From CAVSRC01 sp963732845 (GTDB lineage Bacteria; Pseudomonadota; Alphaproteobacteria; Rhizobiales; Kaistiaceae): 64,000 nucleotides of DNA. This document shows, piece after piece, positions 57,444-64,000 of this stretch (positions are counted from its first letter, which is position 1; each line of letters begins with the position of its first letter). Where the stretch lies: NCBI GenBank assembly GCA_963732845.1, contig CAVTBE010000005.1:496001-560000 (forward strand), written 5' to 3'. The notes beneath the pieces are model-generated. The model searched no databases. It was given only the letters and a program-made list of their open reading frames with translations, and was not told the DNA's origin. A program made the position numbers and the translations under genes.

Positions 57444-58211
57444 TCACCAGCACTCGAAGCCGCCGTCGACGAGCAGATCGACGCCGGTGACGAACGAGGC
57501 GGCCTTGCTCAGCAGGAAGACCGTCGGCCCGACCATCTCGTCGACTTCCGCCATGCGCTGGATCGGCGTTTCGGTCTCGAAGATCTTGCGCTGGTCGGCC
57601 ACCTCCGGACGCAGGTTCATCGGCGTGAGCGTATAGCCGGGGCTGATGATGTTGACCCGGATGCCGCGGCCGATCCATTCCATGGCGAGGCTCTTGGACA
57701 GGTGCACGACGCCGGCCTTCGAGGCGTTGTAGTGCACCTGGGTCAGCCCGCGGTTGACGATCGAGCCGGACATCGAGGCGATGTTGACGATGGCGCCCCT
57801 GCCGTGCGCGAGCATGCGGCGGCCCTCGGCCTGACAGGACAGGAACAGCCCGGTCAGGTTGACGTCGATCACCTTCTGCCACTGCGCCCGCGACATCTCC
57901 TCAGCCGGCGCGGCATTGGCAATGCCGGCGCTGTTGACGGCCAGCGACAACGGCCCCAGCGCCTTCTCGGTGGCTTCAATGGCCTTGGCGAGATCCTGCT
58001 CGTTGACCACGTCGCCGGCCGCCATCACGGCCTTCCTGCCGGCCTTCTCGATCTCGGCGCGGGTCTTTTCGATGCCCGCGCTGCCCGGCAGGTCGAAGAG
58101 CGCGACGTCGGCACCGGCGCGCGCGAGGCCCACGGCAATGCCCTGGCCGATGCCACTGCCGGCACCGGTTACGAATGCGACCTCGCCTGAAAGGCTGAAC
58201 AGATCCGACAC
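57444..58211 (-). CDS. SDR-family oxidoreductase of the RbsABC-type sugar operon
   Basis: 255 residues, intact. TGAGSGIGQGIAVGLARAGA, AGD(VV) acidic site, VNSAGIANA, and catalytic SMSGSIVNRG... with YNASKAG; C-terminus DGGFECW. Probably oxidises or reduces a sugar or polyol. It is the last gene of the 57.4-64 kb operon, 18 nt after the RbsA-type ATPase stop, so it likely acts on the imported compound. Confidence 0.9.
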   Translation of the reverse strand: MSDLFSLSGEVAFVTGAGSGIGQGIAVGLARAGADVALFDLPGSAGIEKTRAEIEKAGRKAVMAAGDVVNEQDLAKAIEATEKALGPLSLAVNSAGIANAAPAEEMSRAQWQKVIDVNLTGLFLSCQAEGRRMLAHGRGAIVNIASMSGSIVNRGLTQVHYNASKAGVVHLSKSLAMEWIGRGIRVNIISPGYTLTPMNLRPEVADQRKIFETETPIQRMAEVDEMVGPTVFLLSKAASFVTGVDLLVDGGFECW

Positions 58212-58229
58212 GAAATTTCTCCTCGCTCT

Positions 58230-59732
58230 TTAGCTTGTTGCAAGCTCCATGACCTGGACCCGGTTGGCTGTCGCGCGGTCCAGGATGCCGCGATTGCGCC
58301 CACGGCTGAGCACCATGATGCGATGTGAGACGCCGAGAACCTCATCGAGGTCGGAGCTGACCACGATTACCGCCATGCCGTTTCGTGCGAGGTCGGTGAT
58401 CACCTCGTAGATCGCCGCGCGCGCTCCCACGTCGATGCCTCTTGTCGGCTCGTCAAGGATGACGATGCGGGGCCCGCGCGAGATGTTCTTGGCGATGACG
58501 ACCTTCTGCTGGTTGCCGCCGGAAAGCTGGCTGACCAGTTGTTCGGGTTCGCCCTTGACGCCGAACCGGTCGATTGTGGACCTGGCGAAACTGTTGAGCA
58601 GGCGCGGCGAGATCCAACCATTGGGCGCCACCTTGTCGAAGTTCGCGAGGGCGAAGTTCTCCGCGATGGTCTGTGGCAGTACGAGGCCCTGGGCCTTGCG
58701 ATCTTCGGGAACCAGGACAATGCCGTTGGCGAGCGCATCGCGCGGGCTCTTCAGCTGGATCGGCTTGCCGTCGACCTTGACCCGGCCCTTGGCCAGGCGG
58801 TCGGCACCGGCGATGGTCCTGACCAGTTCGGTGCGCCCGGCGCCGACGAGACCGGCTATGCCGAAGATCTCTCCGGCCTTGACCGAGAACGAGACGTCCC
58901 TGAACGCCCCGTCGGGACTGGTGAGCCCCTCGACCTCGATCAGCGTCTCCTGGCGCGGCTCCACCTGTTCGGGGAACATGCGTTCGAGCGGTCGCCCGAC
59001 CATCTCCTCGACAAGGACGGAGGAGCGCACCTGGCCGGTCTCGTGGATGGCCACCAGTTCACCGTCGCGCAGCACGGCGACGCGGTCGGCGATGCGGGCG
59101 ATCTCATCGAGTCGATGGCTGATATAGATGAACGAGACGCCTTCGGCCGACAGGCGCCGAATCTGCTCGAACAGATTATCGGTTTCGGCGCCGCCGAGCG
59201 CGGCGGTCGGCTCGTCGAAGATAAGGAGCTTCGCGTCGAGGGTGAGTGCCTTGGCGATCTCGACCTGCTGCTGGGCGGCGACCCTGAGGTCACGCACCAG
59301 CGTCAGCGGCGAGATATCGAGCCCGAGGCGCTGAAGCTGTTCGGCCGAACGCGCGGCGATCCGAGCGCGGTCCACCCTGCCCGCCGTTGTCGGCAGGCGG
59401 CCCACGAACACGTTCTCGGCAATGGAAAGATGCGGCAGCAGACGCATCTCCTGATGGATCAGGCCGATGCCGACTTCGTGCGCGTCGGCTGGCGAAGACG
59501 GCGCATGCGGCTTGCCCAGCCATTTCATGCGGCCCGTGGTCGGCTGGATAAGCCCGGCGATGATCCAGGAAACGGTGGATTTTCCGGCGCCGTTCTCGCC
59601 GAGCAATGCTAGCACCTCGCCGCGACGAAGATCGAAATTGACCCCGGAGAGAACGGTGATGGGGCCGTAGTTCTTGCCGAGGTCACGGACCTCGAGAACG
59701 ATATCGGGATCGGTCGGTTTCGGTTCAGGCAT
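58230..59732 (-). CDS. Sugar ABC transporter ATPase, two-domain (RbsA type)
   Basis: 500 residues, two ATPase domains. Domain 1: Walker A LLGENGAGKST, Walker B LIFDEPTAALG, with an unusual signature LRVAAQQQVEIAKA. Domain 2: degenerate P-loop AGLVGAGRTELVRT and good signature LSGGNQQKVVIAKN, Walker B VILDEPTRGID. This is normal RbsA/MglA asymmetry. Starts at MPEPKPTDPD. Separated from the binding-protein gene by two hairpins. Confidence 0.92.
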   Translation of the reverse strand: MPEPKPTDPDIVLEVRDLGKNYGPITVLSGVNFDLRRGEVLALLGENGAGKSTVSWIIAGLIQPTTGRMKWLGKPHAPSSPADAHEVGIGLIHQEMRLLPHLSIAENVFVGRLPTTAGRVDRARIAARSAEQLQRLGLDISPLTLVRDLRVAAQQQVEIAKALTLDAKLLIFDEPTAALGGAETDNLFEQIRRLSAEGVSFIYISHRLDEIARIADRVAVLRDGELVAIHETGQVRSSVLVEEMVGRPLERMFPEQVEPRQETLIEVEGLTSPDGAFRDVSFSVKAGEIFGIAGLVGAGRTELVRTIAGADRLAKGRVKVDGKPIQLKSPRDALANGIVLVPEDRKAQGLVLPQTIAENFALANFDKVAPNGWISPRLLNSFARSTIDRFGVKGEPEQLVSQLSGGNQQKVVIAKNISRGPRIVILDEPTRGIDVGARAAIYEVITDLARNGMAVIVVSSDLDEVLGVSHRIMVLSRGRNRGILDRATANRVQVMELATS

Positions 59733-59762
59733 CGCTCGCCGTCTCCAGCACAAAGCGGGGAT

Positions 59763-59793
59763 GCAAGTGGCGCCGTCGGCCGGCGCCACTTGC
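59763..59793 (-). terminator. Hairpin 1 after the binding-protein gene
   Basis: Perfect 12-bp stem GCAAGTGGCGCC / GGCGCCACTTGC with an 8-nt or shorter loop (59775-59781), in the 101-nt gap before the RbsA-type gene. No U-run follows; likely an mRNA stabiliser or partial attenuator. Confidence 0.65.
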
Positions 59794-59801
59794 CTGGTGA
59801 A

Positions 59802-59826
59802 CCGCTGCCCGGAGCCCGGGCAGCGG
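59802..59826 (-). terminator. Hairpin 2 after the binding-protein gene
   Basis: Perfect 11-bp stem CCGCTGCCCGG / CCGGGCAGCGG with a 3-nt loop, directly after the binding-protein stop on the minus strand and 8 nt from hairpin 1. Confidence 0.65.
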
Positions 59827-59833
59827 CTACCCG

Positions 59834-60772
59834 TTAGGGGTGCTCTGCGATGAACTGATCCACATTCTCCTTGGTGGTCAGCGTAGCGGGCAGAAGCTGC
59901 TCGGGCGCGACCTTCTCGCCAGCTACGAGCGCGATCGCCGAGTCAACGGCCATGCGGCCCATCTTCTGGGTCTGCTGGGTCATCGTCACGTCGAACACGC
60001 CGTCCTTGAGGGCCACGAGCGCCGCGGTGTCACCGTCGAAGCCGGCGACCCAGATGCGATGATCGGGATTGGCCACCTTGACCGCCTGGGCTGCCCCAAG
60101 CGCCAGCGCATCAGCTTGCCCCCACACGATCGTGGTGCTGGGGTTGGACTGCAGCAGGTCCTGCGTCAGCTTGAAGCCCTCGTCCTGATGCCAGCCTTCG
60201 CTCCACAGCTCGCCGACCACCTTGACACCCGGATTCTGGGCCAGCGACTCGTTGCAGCCCTTGGTCCGATCGACTTCCGGCGTGGTGCCCTTCTGACCGT
60301 GGATGATCAGCATGTCGCCCTTGCCGTCGGCCTGCTTGAAGATGTAGTCGCAGACCAGGCGAGCGGAGGTCACGCTGTCGGTGGCGATGAAGGTATCGCC
60401 CGGTGCGCCATCGGCATTGCGGTCGACATTGATGACCGGAATGTTCGCCGCATGAGCCATCTTGACCGGAACCGTAGCCGCGGTGGCGCCGGCCGGGATG
60501 TAGATGAGCGCATCGATATTCTGCGCGATCAGGTCCTGGATCTGGCTGACCTGAGTGGCGGCGTCGCCCTTGGCGTCGACCGTTATGATTTCGAGGCCCT
60601 TGGTCTTGCCGTAGGCTTCGACCGATTGCTTGATCTGATTGAAGAAGTTGGCCTGCAGGTTAGCCACGGCAAGGCCGATCTTCTTCGCTTCAGCGGCTGC
60701 GGACATCTGGACCGAGCCCAATAGCGTTGCAGCGGCAACTGTTCCGAGCAACAATGCACGACGTGAGAACAT
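59834..60772 (-). CDS. Sugar-binding protein (RbsB type) 2
   Basis: 312 residues. Signal peptide MFSRRALLLGTVAAATLLGS, then VQMSAAAE; mature fold KIGLAVANLQANFFNQIKQS, INVDRNADG, WVAGFDGDTAAL. Periplasmic receptor of the RbsABC-type importer. It is bracketed by hairpins on both sides, suggesting its message is made stable and abundant. Confidence 0.92.
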   Translation of the reverse strand: MFSRRALLLGTVAAATLLGSVQMSAAAEAKKIGLAVANLQANFFNQIKQSVEAYGKTKGLEIITVDAKGDAATQVSQIQDLIAQNIDALIYIPAGATAATVPVKMAHAANIPVINVDRNADGAPGDTFIATDSVTSARLVCDYIFKQADGKGDMLIIHGQKGTTPEVDRTKGCNESLAQNPGVKVVGELWSEGWHQDEGFKLTQDLLQSNPSTTIVWGQADALALGAAQAVKVANPDHRIWVAGFDGDTAALVALKDGVFDVTMTQQTQKMGRMAVDSAIALVAGEKVAPEQLLPATLTTKENVDQFIAEHP

Positions 60773-60896
60773 GGTCTATTTCCTCCTGGTTTTGGCCATT
60801 CCCCGTGGTTCCGGGTTCCCTCCCGACATCTCACGGCTCACTACAGACGGTCCTTTCGGACACTCATCCGCCCCTCACCGGGCGAATTCCTGAGGC

Positions 60897-60922
60897 GGCG
60901 GCGGCGATCCATCGCCGCCGCC
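60897..60922 (-). terminator. Strong hairpin between permease and binding-protein genes
   Basis: Perfect 12-bp stem GGCGGCGGCGAT / ATCGCCGCCGCC with a 2-nt centre. A T-run (CCGTTTTCG) follows on the plus strand only. For the minus-strand operon it precedes the binding-protein gene by about 120 nt, so it can block 3'-5' decay of upstream message or partly stop transcription. Confidence 0.6.
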
Positions 60923-60929
60923 GTTTTCG

Positions 60930-61910
60930 TTAGTTGCGCTTCTTGCGGAACGTGTCGGCCGCGACCGCCAGGGCGATGACGACGCCGATGACGACCTGCT
61001 GCACGAAAGGCGAGACGTGCAGCAAGTTGAGCCCGTTGCGCAGGAATCCGATGATCAGGACGCCGACCGCCGTTCCGGCGATGCTGCCGACGCCTCCCGA
61101 AAGACTGGCGCCGCCGATGACGACCGCGGCGATGGTGTCGAGCTCATAGCCAAGCCCGGAGCTGGGCTGGGCGGAATCGAGCCGCGCCGAAAGGATGACC
61201 CCGGCAACACCCGCGGTAAACGCGCAGAAGGTGTAGACCCACAGCGTCGCCGCCTCGACGCGGACGCCGGCAAGGCGCGCGACCTCGGCGCTGCCGCCGA
61301 TGGCATAGAGAGATCGGCCGGCCGGTCGGTATTTCAGGAAAACCCAGGTGAGCGCCGTGAACACCAGCATGGTGGCGACCGTCGCACTGAGGAATCCCCA
61401 ATGCCGGGTGATGGCGAGGTTGGAGAACCAGTCCGGGAACCCGACGATCTGCTCGCCATTGGTGATGATGCTGGCAATGCCGCGGGCAATCGACATCATC
61501 GCCAGCGTGGCGATGAACGGCGGCATGTTGAGACGGGTGATCATGAGCCCGGAAACGAGCCCGGCCAGCGACGAGGCGATCAGCGCGGCAACAATCGCGA
61601 CGGGGAACGAAATGCCGATCCGGTTGCCGAGGAAGCCCATGACCATGGCCGACAGGGCCAGCACCGACCCCACCGAAAGGTCGATGCCGCCGATCAGGAT
61701 GACGAAGGTCATGCCGATGGCCATGACGCCAAGGACCGTGATCTGATCCATGACGTTCAGGAAGTTCCTCATGCTGAGGAACGTATCGGTCGACACCGAC
61801 AGAAAGATGCACAGAACGATCAAACCAACGAACGGACCAGCGGCGCCCCCGGACAGCCGAAGCCATGACCATTTCGGCGCGGGACGACCGCTGTCAGTAA
61901 TCGATGCCAT
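60930..61910 (-). CDS. Sugar ABC transporter permease (RbsC type)
   Basis: 326 residues, about ten hydrophobic segments, with family motif FVILIGGIDLSVGSVLALSA and the C-terminal GTAVGVLIIGFLRNGLNLL. The ATG at 61910 has GGAGGA six bases upstream. Inner-membrane channel of the importer. Confidence 0.92.
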   Translation of the reverse strand: MASITDSGRPAPKWSWLRLSGGAAGPFVGLIVLCIFLSVSTDTFLSMRNFLNVMDQITVLGVMAIGMTFVILIGGIDLSVGSVLALSAMVMGFLGNRIGISFPVAIVAALIASSLAGLVSGLMITRLNMPPFIATLAMMSIARGIASIITNGEQIVGFPDWFSNLAITRHWGFLSATVATMLVFTALTWVFLKYRPAGRSLYAIGGSAEVARLAGVRVEAATLWVYTFCAFTAGVAGVILSARLDSAQPSSGLGYELDTIAAVVIGGASLSGGVGSIAGTAVGVLIIGFLRNGLNLLHVSPFVQQVVIGVVIALAVAADTFRKKRN

Positions 61911-61952
61911 CGTCACTCCTCCCTATGCGCTGGCGGTTTGGTCCGCTTCTTT

Positions 61953-63467
61953 TCACGCGCATTCGTCCCCAATTTTGTGTTTCCGGCGACCACGGCTCAG
62001 CGACCGCGCCACTGCTTCACGCCAGCCGTCGCGTGCCGCCTGGCGACGAGTGGCGTCGATCGCCGGCGTGAACGTCCTCTCGGTGCGCGTGAGCCCTTTG
62101 AGCTGATCGACGGTGAACACACCCGATGTCAGGCCGGCCAGATGCGCTGCCCCGAGCGCAGACAGTTCGGCCAAGAGGGTCCTGATCACCGGCGTTTCCG
62201 TCATGTCGGCTTCGAATTGCATGAGGTCGTCGTTGCGCGTCGGTCCGCCGTCGACATGGATCGCATCGACCGGCAGGTCGCTGGCGCGCACCGCTTCGAC
62301 GACGTCCGAAATCTGGTGGACGATCGAATCGAGCGCCGCTCTGGCGACCACGGCACGGCTCGTGCCGAGGGTGAAACCGGACAGGGTGGCAACCGCGTTG
62401 CCGTCCCACCAGGGCGCGCTGAGGCCGCCGAATCCGGGAACCAGATAGACCGGCCCGGGGTCGGAGACGGACTTCGCCATGGCGGCAAGCTCCGCCACTT
62501 CGACACCGAGCAGACCCGCCACCCAGATGAGCGTCGAGCCGGCCGCGCGGATATTGCCCTCGAAGGCGAGCTGTGGCTTGTCGACCCACCAGGCGAGTGT
62601 CTTGCACACGCCTGCGCTGAGCTTGCCCGGCCCCTGGCTGTGGTCGTCGCCGATCAGCCCCATGACCGAAGAGCCGGTGCCGTGGGTCACCTTGATCGGC
62701 CCCGGCTCCAACGCACCGTGGGCGAACAGGGCCGCGTGCGAATCGCCCAGAACCGCCCCGACCGGCGTGCCGTTCGGGAGCGGTTCCAGGTCGCGCGTCG
62801 CCGGGAGGGGACCGACGGACGGCACGATGCGCGGCAATGCCGCGGCGGGGATGTCGAAGATGTCGAGCAGTTCCGCATCGAAGGCGGCCTTCTCGACGTC
62901 GACCAGTTGCGTGCGCGAGGCGTTGCCCGCCTCGATGATCGGCTCGCCGCCCATGCGCGACAGGATGAAGGCGTCGATGGTGCCGATACACAGGTCGCCG
63001 TTTCTGGCCTTGGCACGGTCGGGATCGATCCGGTCGAGCAGCCACTTTGCCTTCGCGGCGGAGAACATCGGGTCGAGCGGCAGGCCGCTCTTTTCGCGGA
63101 CGACCGCCGCATGGCCGGCTGCGCTGAGCTCGGTGCACAGGGAGGCGGTGCGCTGGTCCTGCCAGGAGAGCAGCGGGGTCAACGACTTGCCCGTCTTGCG
63201 ATCCCAGATGACACAGGATTCACGCTGCGTGCTGAACCCGACCGAAGCGACGTTGCCGGTGAGATCGTCGGGCAGCGCGGCGGCGATCGCCTGCTGAATG
63301 CTCGTCCAGATCTCCTCGGCGTCCTGCTCGACCCAGCCGGGATTGGGCGTCGCCTGAGAAATCGGGATCTGACTGCGCCCGATCACCTCCCCCGCCGCGT
63401 CGACCAGCAGGCACTTGGTCGAACCGGTTCCCTGATCAATGGCCAGAATGATTGGGCTATCCGTCAT
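61953..63467 (-). CDS. FGGY-family kinase, glycerol-kinase-like
   Basis: 504 residues. ILAIDQGTGSTKCLLVDAAG phosphate loop, WDRKTGK and WQDQRT substrate loop, VLGDSHAAL catalytic Asp, GTGSSVMG and HVDGGPTRNDDLMQ adenosine motif. Overall closest in style to glycerol kinase, but its operon (RbsABC importer, SDR, transketolase half) suggests a tetrose, pentose or branched sugar. Overlaps the transketolase stop by 4 nt. Kinase followed by a split transketolase is also the plan of the known D-apiose route through apulose phosphate. Confidence 0.9.
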   Translation of the reverse strand: MTDSPIILAIDQGTGSTKCLLVDAAGEVIGRSQIPISQATPNPGWVEQDAEEIWTSIQQAIAAALPDDLTGNVASVGFSTQRESCVIWDRKTGKSLTPLLSWQDQRTASLCTELSAAGHAAVVREKSGLPLDPMFSAAKAKWLLDRIDPDRAKARNGDLCIGTIDAFILSRMGGEPIIEAGNASRTQLVDVEKAAFDAELLDIFDIPAAALPRIVPSVGPLPATRDLEPLPNGTPVGAVLGDSHAALFAHGALEPGPIKVTHGTGSSVMGLIGDDHSQGPGKLSAGVCKTLAWWVDKPQLAFEGNIRAAGSTLIWVAGLLGVEVAELAAMAKSVSDPGPVYLVPGFGGLSAPWWDGNAVATLSGFTLGTSRAVVARAALDSIVHQISDVVEAVRASDLPVDAIHVDGGPTRNDDLMQFEADMTETPVIRTLLAELSALGAAHLAGLTSGVFTVDQLKGLTRTERTFTPAIDATRRQAARDGWREAVARSLSRGRRKHKIGDECA

Positions 63468-64000
63468 GCTGCCCTCAATTCCAGCGCGGCAGCGGCGATG
63501 CCGGACGCGCTTATTCCGAAATGGTCGAGAAGGAATTCGGCGCTTCCCGTAGGCGCAAAGCCCGTCACGCCGACCATGCGCATCGGCACCGGGGCGTGAC
63601 GCACGACGACCTCGGCCACGGCGGCGCCGAGACCACCCTCGACCATGGCTTCCTCGACCGTGACGATGGCGCCGGTCTCCTTGGCCGCGGCGACGATGGC
63701 CGCCTCGTCGAGGGGACGGATGGTCGAGACGTTGAGCACGCGCGCCGACAAGCCGCGGGTGGCGAGCAGGTCGGCGGCATCGAGGGCGCGCGAGACGGCA
63801 ACGCCGGTGGCGGCGATGGTAAGGTCGTGCCCATCGCGCAGGAGATCGGCCTTGCCGATCTCGAAGGGCTTGGCGCGGCCGGCCGAAACCGACGGGACCT
63901 TGATCCGCCCGACGCGCAGGTAGCTCGGAACGCCACTGACCGCCGCCCATTTCGCGGCGGCGACAGTCTGCTCCGGATCTGCAGGCACCACGATGTTGAG
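63464..64000 (-). CDS. Transketolase C-terminal subunit (split type), partial
   Basis: The last 178 residues of a transketolase small subunit; the gene runs off the right edge. Visible are LNIVVPADPEQTVAAAKWAA (end of the pyrimidine-binding domain) and the C-terminal domain LRVGRIKVPS, LTIAATGVAVSRALDAADLL, VLNVSTIRPLDEAAI and VTVEEAMVEGGLGAAVAEVV. In split transketolases a separate gene carries the thiamine-diphosphate domain, expected just beyond the window. It moves a two-carbon unit between sugar phosphates, here probably from the product of the adjacent kinase. Confidence 0.88.
   Translation of the reverse strand, partial: LNIVVPADPEQTVAAAKWAAVSGVPSYLRVGRIKVPSVSAGRAKPFEIGKADLLRDGHDLTIAATGVAVSRALDAADLLATRGLSARVLNVSTIRPLDEAAIVAAAKETGAIVTVEEAMVEGGLGAAVAEVVVRHAPVPMRMVGVTGFAPTGSAEFLLDHFGISASGIAAAALELRAA

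Noticed and set aside
60897..60925. Classical intrinsic terminator at the GGCGGCGGCGAT hairpin
   Set aside because: The T-run is on the plus strand, where no gene ends nearby; the operon runs on the minus strand and continues across it.

Overview
KIND OF ORGANISM. GC-rich, densely packed DNA with short overlapping genes, Tat-type and Sec-type binding proteins, several unrelated sugar ABC importers, a TRAP importer and an IS427-type insertion sequence. This is typical of an alphaproteobacterium of the Rhizobiales type (Mesorhizobium/Aminobacter/Bosea-like). That placement is inferred from gene content and style only; no rRNA or other phylogenetic marker lies in the window. LAYOUT. 0-6.7 kb: MalK/MalG/MalF-type sugar importer, a Gfo/Idh/MocA dehydrogenase and a divergent ROK regulator. 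6.8-11.9 kb: a complete nickel-pincer cofactor operon (larA, larC, larE, larB) behind an aldo/keto reductase. 12-15.3 kb: remnant of a GntR regulator and a 5-oxoprolinase cluster (pxpB, pxpC, carrier-like protein, pxpA) with many frame breaks. 15.5-22.4 kb: divergent aminotransferase plus RraA-type aldolase, a TRAP transporter, an SDR and a Nac-like LysR regulator. 22.4-27.8 kb: idonate/gluconate-type dehydrogenases, a GntR-type LacI repressor and glutamate dehydrogenase, with clear operators. 27.8-40.4 kb: a long operon of two enolase-superfamily enzymes, a peptide/nickel-type ABC importer, two class III CoA-transferases and a MaoC-like hydratase, divergent from a LacI gene. 40.7-48.1 kb: an XRE regulator and a six-subunit complex-I/hydrogenase-4-like membrane complex. 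48.3-55 kb: FGGY kinase, class I aldolase, FrcABC-type importer and LacI repressor with three operator copies. 55-57.3 kb: an IS element and a set of fused gene fragments. 57.4-64 kb: SDR, RbsABC-type importer, glycerol-kinase-like FGGY kinase and the C-terminal half of a split transketolase. HOW IT WORKS TOGETHER. The window is a row of self-contained uptake-plus-catabolism cassettes, each with its own ROK, LysR or LacI regulator, most of them for sugars, sugar acids or hydroxy acids. The main exceptions are the lar operon, which builds a nickel cofactor for a racemase or epimerase, and the hyf-like operon. The latter is an energy-converting-hydrogenase-related (Ehr) complex: its catalytic subunit has lost the cysteines that bind NiFe, so it probably is not a hydrogenase. 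QUALITY NOTE. At least ten genes are broken by single-base indels while the out-of-frame pieces remain well conserved. The breaks concentrate at 12.2-15.9 kb and 22.9-25.3 kb. Sequencing or assembly error in those patches is as likely as recent pseudogenisation.
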